Shown: positions 1-5,905 of the stretch, one piece after another
Numbering within the stretch: position 1 is the stretch's first letter
How the letters are laid out: each line of letters starts with the position of its first letter
Origin: Bacteriovoracales bacterium
Lineage (GTDB): Bacteria; Bdellovibrionota; Bacteriovoracia; Bacteriovoracales; Bacteriovoracaceae
Direction: 5' to 3'
Assembly (NCBI GenBank): GCA_007117175.1
Contig: SKGZ01000198.1
Location: forward strand, 1-6,590
Length of the DNA: 6,590 bases
Translations under genes and position numbers: made by a program
The notes under the pieces: generated by a model
The model's database searches: none
Told to the model about the DNA's origin: nothing
Seen by the model: only the letters and a program-made list of their open reading frames with translations

Positions 1-194
1 CTTATTTGATCGCTGTCACTACTCTCTAAAATTTTGATAATTTCTAAATCACCAACCTTCTTTCGACTCTTTGATCTTTTGTCTCCATGGTCTGTAAAAT
101 AGTATTCACCTTTGCTTATGGCTTCACTAATGGCCGTCATTAACTCCTCAGTGGTTTTCTTTACTGGCTTTTTTGCCGTGCTCTTCTTCACCAC
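1..194 (-). CDS. Small basic protein, DUF4258-like putative toxin of a toxin-antitoxin pair (3' end outside window)
   Basis: Open minus-strand frame of 64 codons that runs off the left edge. The GTG start at 192-194 is chosen because AAGGA (201-205) lies 6 bases upstream and an in-frame TAG (198-200) closes the frame just above it. A second GTG follows immediately, and an ATG occurs 18 codons in. Residues 2-14 are rich in Lys and Thr. After them comes a helix-like stretch and the segment GEYYFTDHGDKRSKSRKK, then VGDLEIIKIL. The pattern of aromatic-F-T-x-H followed by basic residues and a 'xxEIIxIL' helix resembles DUF4258 proteins, many of which are toxins or RNase-like partners in type II toxin-antitoxin loci. 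The double palindrome in its promoter fits an autoregulated toxin-first operon, with an antitoxin expected beyond base 1. That the gene is real is well supported. The toxin role is inferred from weak similarity and context, and the partner is not visible. Confidence 0.6.
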   Translation of the reverse strand, partial: MVKKSTAKKPVKKTTEELMTAISEAISKGEYYFTDHGDKRSKSRKKVGDLEIIKILESSDSDQI

Positions 195-211
195 GCACTA
201 TCCTTTTTCGA

Positions 212-228
212 TGGAAACTAAGTTTCCA
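212..228. promoter_or_regulatory. Operator-like palindrome 1, TGGAAACTAAGTTTCCA
   Basis: A perfect 8-base inverted repeat around a central A at base 220. It lies between the -10 box and the ribosome site of the minus-strand gene, over the expected transcription start. The same half-site recurs in the palindrome at 243-259. Palindromes of this type commonly bind HTH antitoxins that repress their own operon; the binding protein here is inferred. Confidence 0.65.
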
Positions 229-233
229 ATAAC

Positions 234-262
234 AATATACAATGGAAACCTAGTTTCCGCAA
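234..262 (-). promoter_or_regulatory. Putative sigma70-type promoter of the minus-strand toxin-like gene
   Basis: Read on the minus strand, TTGCGG (257-262) and TATATT (234-239) are separated by exactly 17 bases. The -10 box is good (5 of 6 to TATAAT); the -35 is weak, with only its TTG matching. Expected transcription start is near base 227, which gives a leader of about 33 bases to the GTG at 194. One palindrome fills the spacer and the other covers the expected start, so a protein bound to them would block RNA polymerase. Confidence 0.5.
243..259. promoter_or_regulatory. Operator-like palindrome 2, TGGAAACCTAGTTTCCG
   Basis: Shares the half-sites GGAAAC and GTTTCC with the palindrome at 212-228, with mismatches only next to the centre and at the outermost pair. 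Centre-to-centre distance is 31 bases, close to three helical turns, so two dimers would sit on the same face of the DNA. It fills the -35/-10 spacer of the minus-strand promoter. Confidence 0.6.
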
Positions 263-327
263 GCGTTTTTGTAATTATAAGTAAAATTAGTAATTTATTG
301 GATTAAAAAAATGTAAGTGATTAATTT

Positions 328-336
328 TGCTATAAG
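328..336 (+). promoter_or_regulatory. Possible extended -10 promoter facing the broken secreted-protein gene
   Basis: TGCTATAAG matches an extended -10 element (TGn followed by 5 of 6 bases of TATAAT). No good -35 hexamer lies 16-18 bases upstream. It would transcribe rightward through a leader of about 130 bases into the pseudogene starting at 474. The call rests on the motif alone. Confidence 0.3.
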
Positions 337-372
337 ATAACCTCGTAGTATTTTCTCTGTTCACTCAGCAGA

Positions 373-398
373 TATATTGACTCAATAGAATCAATATA
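373..398. repeat. Inverted repeat TATATTGA / TCAATATA
   Basis: Eight-base perfect arms (373-380 and 391-398) around a 10-base loop, closely followed by a second small palindrome, GGTGCACC (403-410). Both lie in the gene-poor stretch 301-473 between the toxin-like gene and the broken gene. No T-run follows, so a rho-independent terminator is unlikely. It may be a protein-binding site or an AT-rich chance repeat. The rest of the stretch holds a possible promoter near 328 and a 9-codon ATG frame at 421-450 with no other support. Confidence 0.35.
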
Positions 399-473
399 CT
401 AGGGTGCACCTACATTTCCTATGAGGAGAGAACAAACACAGCAACTTTGAACAGTTGTAGGCAGAGGATTAAT

Positions 474-1165
474 GTGGATAGGTTTATAATCTTTATCTTT
501 TTACAATTCTTTATTACTCAAAGCCTTTACCCTGAAACAAGCCTACTGCCAGTTAAGGGTACTGACAGAGTTCTTGTTGTCTTTGTTAGTTTTGATGACT
601 CAGAGTTTAGTAATCCTTTTCCACTAGAAACTCTCCGAGTATCCAGTGAAAACATTGAAAAGCTCCGTGCAAAACTTGGAGATGACTGGGTTGAAGATTT
701 TTTAGATAAAGAAGAACAAAGAATTTCCACATTTAAGAAAATGATTGACTTCAGAGACCCCATTGAAATGACAATCAGCCAGGTGAATACACACTTTCAC
801 CGCTCAGCTCCTCCGCTCAAGGATTAAAAGGTTTAAAAATAAAATTAGATCATCCTTATTTTGATGAGAAAAATTCAGAATATTGGCTATACCTTGAGTA
901 CAGAAGACCTTTAGGGTTTGATTCTTTTGTCAGTTCTCATAGTAACTCAGGCAAAGGAATCTTAGCATTTAATATCGTTAAGTTTACAGAGGATGAATAC
1001 AAACCAACACTTCTTCTAAATTTCACACCAGAACAAGACCCTCGACTAAAGGGGACTAATCAATCATTTTCAAATGAAATTCTTTACCAAATTGGAAATA
1101 TAAATCTTAAAATTAACGAACTTAGCGATAATCATGCAATGATAGAAATCGTTGCCATCGAGTAA
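474..1165 (+). pseudogene. Frameshifted, truncated secreted protein; C-terminal part gametolysin (M11)-like
   Basis: Two consecutive open stretches in different frames read as one protein. The first starts at GTG 474, with AGAGG (463-467) six bases upstream, and would end at TAA 825-827. The second frame is open from 767 to TAA 1163-1165 and has no plausible start near its beginning. The N-terminus (VDRFIIFIFLQFFITQS) looks like a signal peptide. The segment DRVLVVFVSFDD, and in the second frame GEYTLSPL then YWLYLEYRRPLGFDSF, resemble the beginning and the post-catalytic end of gametolysin-like (M11) metallopeptidases. No HExxH zinc motif is present in either frame, and about 230 codons is far short of the several hundred usual for the family. 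A deletion that removed the catalytic core and broke the frame near 767-785 would explain this. The frame break is seen directly; the family is a moderate-confidence recognition. A TTG at 447 is an alternative start without a well-placed ribosome site. Confidence 0.6.
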
Positions 1166-1185
1166 ACAATCTAATTTTATAGAAA

Positions 1186-1262
1186 TGGCGCAACCGGTAC
1201 GATTCGAACGTACGACCTCCTGATTCGTAGTCAGGTGCTCTATCCAGCTAAGCTACGGCTGC
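1186..1262 (-). tRNA. tRNA-Arg, anticodon ACG
   Basis: Read on the minus strand, a complete 77-base cloverleaf with encoded CCA (1186-1188). The acceptor stem GCAGCCG pairs with CGGTTGC, with one G-U pair. The D stem is GCTT/GAGC, the anticodon stem CCTGA/TCAGG closes the loop CTACGAA, and the T arm is GTACG-TTCGAAT-CGTAC. The anticodon ACG occupies 1226-1228; its A34 is normally deaminated to inosine by TadA so that CGU, CGC and CGA are read. It is transcribed away from the catabolic operon, divergently from it. No hairpin terminator is evident between 1166 and 1185. Confidence 0.97.
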
Positions 1263-1283
1263 GTAGTTGATTAAGATCAGCCC

Positions 1284-1312
1284 ATTATGCTTAAAAGTTG
1301 AATTATCGTCAA
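1284..1312 (-). promoter_or_regulatory. sigma70-type promoter of the tRNA-Arg gene
   Basis: On the minus strand, TTGACG (1307-1312) and CATAAT (1284-1289) are separated by exactly 17 bases, and each hexamer matches consensus at 5 of 6 positions. The -10 ends 21 bases before the mature tRNA 5' end, leaving room for a short 5' leader removed by RNase P. It occupies the 118-base gap between the tRNA and the operon; no equally good plus-strand promoter for the operon was found in that gap. Confidence 0.8.
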
Positions 1313-1368
1313 ATTTTAACTTGGATTAGCTGTGATGCTGCTGGTAACTTATGGCTATTATTTTTAAA

Positions 1369-1373
1369 AAGGA
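1369..1373 (+). promoter_or_regulatory. Ribosome binding site deciding the mmsA start
   Basis: AAGGA seven bases before ATG 1381. It lies inside the longer in-frame reading that would begin at ATG 1351, which lacks such a site, so the start at 1381 is preferred. Confidence 0.75.
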
Positions 1374-1380
1374 CGCCATC

Positions 1381-2838
1381 ATGAAAATGATTAATAGCGA
1401 CAACTTTATCAATGGCCAATGGGTGAAAGGCAATGGCGAGGTGCGCAAAATTCACTCTCCCCACAATGGTGAGGTCATTGGAGAGGTGAGTTTTCCCGAT
1501 GATGATCAAATTCACCAGGCCATTGAACTGGCGCAAAAAGCACAGGTGCTATGGGGGCAAAAAACCCATAAGCAAAGAGCGCAGCTGCTCTTTCAGGTGC
1601 GCACAGCTTTATTGGATAACTTTGATTTAATCTCACAAGTGAAATCCAGTGAAAGTGGTAAAACACTGGCTGAAGGCAAGGCTGGTTTAGCTAAAGGAAT
1701 AGAGGTTTTAGAATTTGCTTTAAGCTTACAAAATCTTGATAGTGGATCTAAAATGCAAGTCTCCCAAGGGGTTAACTGTGAGTATCGCAGGGAAGCTCTA
1801 GGAGTGGTTGCCAGTATTACTCCCTTTAATTTTCCGGCCATGGTTCCCCTGTGGACCATTCCCATTAGCCTTGCCTTGGGAAATGCTATGGTTTGGAAGC
1901 CTTCAGAAAAAACTCCACTGACTGCACAATTGATTGCCGATGCTTTTAAGCAAGCTGGTTTACCTGCGGGTCTATTGACTGTGCTGCACGGACAAGAGCA
2001 AACCGTACAAAAGATCATTGAAAACCCACATGTGAAGGCCGTTAGTTTTGTGGGCTCTACCAATATCGCTCGCAAGATCTATCATATGGCCAGTTTGCAA
2101 GACAAACGGGTGCTAGCACTTGGGGGAGCTAAAAACCCCATTATTTTACTGCCAGATCACAACCTTGAATTAACTGCTCAGGCGATTACCGATTCCTTTA
2201 CTGGTTGCGCCGGTCAGCGCTGCATGGCCGCATCGCTGCTTTTGAATGTAGGTCAAAATCAAAAAACAATTCAAGAAATCAAGGCCTGTGCCCAGAAAAT
2301 TCAATTAGCAGAACAGATGGGAGCTATTATCAGCTCTGAACAATTAAATTTTTTGCAAAAAGCCATTGATCAAGCGGTGGCCGAAGGAGCGGAGCTGTTA
2401 TTAGATGGTCGAGAGGCTAAAGCTCCTAAGGGAATGGAAAAAGGCAATTGGATTGGACCTACTATTCTCAATAAGGTCAACCCTGCAAGTCACGCTGCCA
2501 CCACTGAACTGTTTGGACCAATTTTAAGCATTATCGATTGCCCTGATCTAAGTAGTGCACTTCAAATTGAAAATAATATTCCCTATGGAAACGCATGCAG
2601 TGTCTTTACCTCTAATGGCGCCATGGCGGAAAAAGTCGCGCAAAATGCTAAAGCGGGAATGGTGGGAGTGAATGTGGGAGTGCCAGTTCCCAGAGAGCCG
2701 TTTTCCTTTGCGGGAATCGCTGATTCCAAATTTGGCCACGGGGAAATAACTGGAGAGCAAAGTCTCGATTTCTGGAGCAATACCAAGAAAGTCACCACTA
2801 AATGGGAAAAACAAACTCAAAGTGATTGGATGTCATAA
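1381..2838 (+). CDS. mmsA: CoA-acylating (methyl)malonate-semialdehyde dehydrogenase
   Basis: Aldehyde dehydrogenase of 485 residues, a usual length for the family. It converts malonate or methylmalonate semialdehyde with CoA and NAD+ to acetyl- or propionyl-CoA, CO2 and NADH in the cytosol. The Rossmann part carries PFNFP (148-152) followed by the KPSE motif. The catalytic cysteine is Cys281 in GCAGQRCMA. The motif that in hydrolytic aldehyde dehydrogenases holds the general-base Glu reads GGAKN, with Asn252. Loss of that Glu plus the AGQRCMA signature marks the CoA-dependent MmsA/IolA subfamily rather than a betaine- or succinate-semialdehyde enzyme. The gene leads the operon, 14 bases before the Urc1 gene, which suggests that its substrate here is malonate semialdehyde from uracil breakdown rather than a valine or inositol intermediate. 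That substrate assignment is inference. Confidence 0.88.
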   Translation: MKMINSDNFINGQWVKGNGEVRKIHSPHNGEVIGEVSFPDDDQIHQAIELAQKAQVLWGQKTHKQRAQLLFQVRTALLDNFDLISQVKSSESGKTLAEGKAGLAKGIEVLEFALSLQNLDSGSKMQVSQGVNCEYRREALGVVASITPFNFPAMVPLWTIPISLALGNAMVWKPSEKTPLTAQLIADAFKQAGLPAGLLTVLHGQEQTVQKIIENPHVKAVSFVGSTNIARKIYHMASLQDKRVLALGGAKNPIILLPDHNLELTAQAITDSFTGCAGQRCMAASLLLNVGQNQKTIQEIKACAQKIQLAEQMGAIISSEQLNFLQKAIDQAVAEGAELLLDGREAKAPKGMEKGNWIGPTILNKVNPASHAATTELFGPILSIIDCPDLSSALQIENNIPYGNACSVFTSNGAMAEKVAQNAKAGMVGVNVGVPVPREPFSFAGIADSKFGHGEITGEQSLDFWSNTKKVTTKWEKQTQSDWMS

Positions 2839-2852
2839 AAGGATAAAGAACC

Positions 2853-4091
2853 ATGAGTGATAAAGAACATATTATTCTCGCCACCCATACTAATTTAAAG
2901 TTTAAACACTGTCTGCCTATTCAATGGGGAGAAAAAGATCCTCTTAAGCGTGGACCGGTGGTCGCTTCCAGTTATGATTTAACCAGAAGAAATGCCATTG
3001 GAACTCATAGCGGAAGCTATACCGTCTATCGAGCTCTGTCTGTGGCCAGTGGAAAATTCTGTCCCACTCATAAACCAGATCTACACAATACTGATAGCCC
3101 TGCCCCTATAGGACCACACCCTAGCTGGCATGGCAGTGATAAAATTGTCGCCTTGGATCCTTGGGGACTAGATCCCCATCGCAATTTTAAAAGCTATGTG
3201 GATCAAGGCTACGATATTAGGCCCTCTATCGCAGTGACTCAGGCCCACTTACTCTTGCCCGAAATTCAAGAGGCCATTAAGGCAAATCGCCTCAAAATTG
3301 ATGGCCAATTCATCAGAGAAAATGGTGATGTGAGAGTCACCAAAGTGGCCATCGATCCTGTCTGGCATTTGCCGGGGATTGCCAAAAGACTCAAGATTGC
3401 AGAAGGAGATTTGCGAAGAATTATCTTTAAAGAAACAGGTGGCATGTTTCCAGAGCTCATCACCAGACCGGATCTTAAGGTGTTTCTTCCCCCCATTGGC
3501 AGCACCACTGTGTACATTGTGGGCAACCCGCAAGATCTAGCCAATCCCAAGGTGGAACTGACTTGTCGAGTGCACGATGAGTGCAATGGCTCGGATGTTT
3601 TTGGCTCTGATATTTGCACTTGCCGCCCTTACTTAATGTACGGAATTGAGGATGCTGTGAGAACTGCTCAAAGAGGAGGAGTGGGGCTGATTGCCTATTA
3701 TCGTAAGGAAGGTAGAGCATTAGGAGAAGTCACTAAATTCCTTGTTTACAATGCTCGCAAAAGACAAGAGGGCGGTGATACTGCGGCAACTTATTTTAAA
3801 AGAACAGAATGCGTAGCAGGAGTAGAAGATGCCCGCTTTCAAGAGTTAATGCCTGATGTTTTGCATTTTTTTGGCATCCAAAAAATTCATAATTTGCACT
3901 CTATGAGTAATATGAAGTACGACGCTATTGTTGGCAGTGGTATTGAAGTCATTAATCGCATCTCAATTCCAGATGAATTGATTCCAGAAGATGCTCAAGT
4001 AGAAATTGCCGCTAAAAAAGCCGCTGGCTATTTCACACCGAAGGAAGAACAAATTGATCTTAACAAAGTCAAAGGGCGCAACATTGAATAA
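2853..4091 (+). CDS. urc1: Urc1-type GTP cyclohydrolase II-like protein of uracil catabolism
   Basis: A 412-residue protein with an N-terminal region of about 200 residues typical of GTP_CH_N, followed by a RibA-like cyclohydrolase domain from about residue 230. Zinc ligands Cys244, Cys255 and Cys257 keep the C-x10-C-x-C spacing of RibA. YYRKEGRALG (282-291) matches the RibA YLRQEGRGIG motif, and Asp326/Arg328 align with the catalytic Asp-x-Arg of E. coli RibA. However, the RibA TNNPxK motif is replaced by SMSNMK (350-355), and no riboflavin gene is adjacent. The extension, this divergence and the following DUF1688 and upp genes point to Urc1, which in the URC pathway is thought to open the pyrimidine ring of a uracil nucleotide using cyclohydrolase chemistry. 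AAGGA (2839-2843) lies 9 bases before the ATG. A true riboflavin enzyme is the alternative but is unlikely. Confidence 0.85.
   Translation: MSDKEHIILATHTNLKFKHCLPIQWGEKDPLKRGPVVASSYDLTRRNAIGTHSGSYTVYRALSVASGKFCPTHKPDLHNTDSPAPIGPHPSWHGSDKIVALDPWGLDPHRNFKSYVDQGYDIRPSIAVTQAHLLLPEIQEAIKANRLKIDGQFIRENGDVRVTKVAIDPVWHLPGIAKRLKIAEGDLRRIIFKETGGMFPELITRPDLKVFLPPIGSTTVYIVGNPQDLANPKVELTCRVHDECNGSDVFGSDICTCRPYLMYGIEDAVRTAQRGGVGLIAYYRKEGRALGEVTKFLVYNARKRQEGGDTAATYFKRTECVAGVEDARFQELMPDVLHFFGIQKIHNLHSMSNMKYDAIVGSGIEVINRISIPDELIPEDAQVEIAAKKAAGYFTPKEEQIDLNKVKGRNIE
4071..4076 (+). promoter_or_regulatory. Ribosome binding site for the urc4 TTG start, inside urc1
   Basis: AAAGGG, seven bases before TTG 4084 and within the last codons of urc1. 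An alternative site, AAGGA at 4041-4045, would serve a TTG at 4054. The shorter start is preferred because the Urc4 family begins close to it. Confidence 0.5.
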
Positions 4092-5265
4092 CTCTACCAA
4101 AGAAATTTTATGTGCCCAGTATGTTCGTAAAAAAGCTAATGAGGTCTTTGAATATACCCAAAGTGGCAAAGGCTATTTTGAATATGATGCACAAAAACTA
4201 AAAGAGTGTGCTCTTTTTGTCTCAGAGGTCATTAAGAAAAACTATCCCGACCTTAAGATCCCCTACCACTCTCGCTGGAATCATTTTCGAGCCGGGAAAA
4301 TAAATCGAGTGCAAAAACTTAATGAATATTTGAAAAGTCTTCCCGAGACAGAACAACTGAAGGCAAAAATTGATCTCACCCTCACTTCTGTTTTACTAGA
4401 CGCTGGTGCGGGCAATCAATGGAAGTACCTCGAACAAGATTCTGCTCAAAGTTTTACTCGATCAGAAGGACTAGGAGTTGCCAGTTTTTATCTTTTTTTG
4501 GACAAAAAGCTCAGCTCAAAGCCCAATCAATTCATGGCAGACGCTGATGGACTACTCTCCCTGAACATCAATGATCTTAAACAATACTTTCAGGTCAGCG
4601 ATCACAACCCTCTGGTTGGCCTAGAAGGTCGGCTGAATTTAATGCATAATCTTGGTCAAACCCTGAAAGAAAATCCTCTTTTTAAAAATAATCGTGCTGG
4701 AGACCTCCTTCACCAATTTGAATCTACCAGTAAAAAGATTAATGCTGGCAAACTACTTAGCTTTATTCTTAATCACTTGGGAAATATTTGGCCTGCTCGA
4801 ATCTATATGGAGCAAACCTCACTGGGAGATACTTGGAAGCACTCTCAACTTGGACTTGTTTCTTTTCACAAACTCTCCCAGTGGTTGACCTACTCGCTAC
4901 TGGAACCTTTCATTTCATCTGGTTATCAGATTGAAGGCATTGATGAGCTAACAGGCCTCGCTGAATATCGCAATGGTGGTCTTTTCATCGACTTTGAAGT
5001 TTTAAAACTCAAAGATCCCAGCTTGGCAAACCAAGCTTGGGAAATCAATAGCGATCTTATTATCGAATGGCGTGCACTCACTGTAAATTTATTAGATCAG
5101 ATCGCTCCACTTGTGCGCAAAGAACTTGAGCTTTCAGCTGAAAGCTTTCCCCTGGCCAAGGTTTTAGAAGGGGGAACCTGGTGGGCCGGAAGAGAATTAG
5201 CCTTTAAACGAGACCCTCAAGGCTCTGCTCCCTTAAAACTCATTAGTGATGGCACTGTTTTCTAA
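4084..5265 (+). CDS. urc4: Urc4/DUF1688 family protein of uracil catabolism
   Basis: A 393-residue cytosolic protein of the DUF1688 family, which contains yeast Urc4. Its reaction is not firmly established; yeast urc4 mutants accumulate ribosylurea, so a step that splits a ribosyl-urea intermediate is plausible. Family marks visible here are an N-terminal helical segment beginning TKEILCAQYVRKKA, the motif PYHSRWNHF (60-68), DAGAGNQW (106-113), then ARSEGLGVASF-like SFTRSEGLGVASF, NGGLFIDFEVL, and the characteristic ending EGGTWWAGRELA...SDGTVF. There is no signal peptide or membrane segment. The TTG start at 4084 overlaps the urc1 stop by 8 bases, which suggests translational coupling; TTG codons at 4054 and 4006 are longer alternatives. 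The pairing with urc1 and upp is the hallmark of bacterial URC clusters. Confidence 0.87.
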   Translation: MNNSTKEILCAQYVRKKANEVFEYTQSGKGYFEYDAQKLKECALFVSEVIKKNYPDLKIPYHSRWNHFRAGKINRVQKLNEYLKSLPETEQLKAKIDLTLTSVLLDAGAGNQWKYLEQDSAQSFTRSEGLGVASFYLFLDKKLSSKPNQFMADADGLLSLNINDLKQYFQVSDHNPLVGLEGRLNLMHNLGQTLKENPLFKNNRAGDLLHQFESTSKKINAGKLLSFILNHLGNIWPARIYMEQTSLGDTWKHSQLGLVSFHKLSQWLTYSLLEPFISSGYQIEGIDELTGLAEYRNGGLFIDFEVLKLKDPSLANQAWEINSDLIIEWRALTVNLLDQIAPLVRKELELSAESFPLAKVLEGGTWWAGRELAFKRDPQGSAPLKLISDGTVF

Positions 5266-5269
5266 AGGA
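5264..5269 (+). promoter_or_regulatory. Ribosome binding site of upp overlapping the urc4 stop codon
   Basis: AAAGGA starts within the urc4 TAA (5263-5265) and stands six bases before ATG 5276. This favours that ATG over the in-frame GTG 5246, ATG 5249 and ATG 5270. A ribosome finishing urc4 would stop on the site. Confidence 0.75.
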
Positions 5270-5275
5270 ATGAAT

Positions 5276-5905
5276 ATGAAAAACCTAACTTTGATTTCTC
5301 ACCCACTACTTAAACATAAACTAGGTCTACTGCGAGATCAAAAAACATCCAGCGCTGAATTTCGTCACTTAGTAGGTGAAATCAGTACCCTGCTAGTCTA
5401 TGAGGCAATGAAAGATTGGAAAGATTTTAATCAACACCAGATCCAAACCCCTATCGCACCCACCAATGTAGAACGCATCGAAAACCCGCCAGTGATCGTC
5501 TCCATACTCAGAGCAGGGATGGGGATGCTGGATCCCATTCTCAATCTCATGCCCTTTTGTGCGGCAGGATTTATTGGAATTTATCGCGACAAATTTATCA
5601 AAAATACTGTTGAATACTATTTTAAAATGCCAGAAGACATCGCAGGCAAAGCAACTCTTTTATGCGACCCTCTCATTTCTAGTGCAGATACAATTGTGGC
5701 TGCCATTGAGCGACTGAAAAGCTATCAGGTGGAAGATATTAAGATTCTATGCATACTGATTAGCCGCAAAGGTTATGAACGCATTCAAAAGCACTTTCCC
5801 AAAATTCCTATTTATGCTATTCACCTTGAAGAGCAAGTGAATGAGCAAGGATACTTAGTTCCCGGATTAGGAGATGCAGGTGATCGACTCTATCGCACAA
5901 AATAA
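5276..5905 (+). CDS. upp: Uracil phosphoribosyltransferase with an atypical PRPP loop
   Basis: A 209-residue protein, the standard UPRT length. The family makes UMP and pyrophosphate from uracil and PRPP. The N-terminus MKNLTLISHPLLKHKLGLLR, ILRAGMGMLDP in the middle, YYFKMP before the PRPP region, and the uracil-binding end GYLVPGLGDAGDR (PGLGDAGD at 196-203) are all family signatures. The oddity is the PRPP-binding loop: E. coli and most others read DPMLATGGS, while this protein reads DPLISSADTI (131-140), losing the TGG core. The fold and uracil pocket look intact, so the enzyme may be adapted, or may use PRPP differently from the salvage enzyme. It follows urc4 by 10 bases and corresponds to yeast Urc6, which supplies UMP as entry point of the URC route. 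The last 26 bases overlap the udk gene. Confidence 0.9.
   Translation: MKNLTLISHPLLKHKLGLLRDQKTSSAEFRHLVGEISTLLVYEAMKDWKDFNQHQIQTPIAPTNVERIENPPVIVSILRAGMGMLDPILNLMPFCAAGFIGIYRDKFIKNTVEYYFKMPEDIAGKATLLCDPLISSADTIVAAIERLKSYQVEDIKILCILISRKGYERIQKHFPKIPIYAIHLEEQVNEQGYLVPGLGDAGDRLYRTK
5869..5873 (+). promoter_or_regulatory. Ribosome binding site of udk, inside upp
   Basis: AGGAG directly abuts ATG 5874 but stands six bases before GTG 5880, the correct distance for initiation. This is why GTG 5880 is taken as the udk start. Confidence 0.55.

Noticed and set aside
112..306. Plus-strand open frame of 64 codons with hydrophobic residues
   Set aside because: It runs opposite the toxin-like gene and through its promoter and palindromes, has no ribosome site, and its hydrophobicity is explained by the Lys/Glu-rich complement.
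377..400. TTGACT and TATACT as a strong plus-strand promoter
   Set aside because: Both hexamers are close to consensus, but only 12 bases separate them, too short for sigma70. The match arises from the inverted repeat.
767..829. Programmed -1 frameshift joining the two halves of the secreted protein
   Set aside because: No slippery heptamer of X XXY YYZ type is present in the overlap, and the protein lacks its catalytic core, so decay is the simpler explanation.
1163..1186. Terminator after the pseudogene or after the tRNA
   Set aside because: The 20 or so bases between them show no stem with a following T-run on either strand.
1298..1326. TTGAAT-N17-TTGGAT as promoter of the catabolic operon
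   Set aside because: The -10 candidate matches consensus poorly. TATTAT at 1356-1361 also lacks a usable -35 and would put the start almost on the ribosome site. The operon promoter is left unassigned.
1593..2075. 160-codon minus-strand open frame
   Set aside because: It lies wholly inside mmsA, whose plus-strand motifs are clear, and has no recognisable protein character or ribosome site.
2853..4091. Annotation as riboflavin GTP cyclohydrolase II (ribA)
   Set aside because: The TNNPxK motif is missing, there is a long N-terminal extension, and the neighbours are DUF1688 and upp with no riboflavin genes.
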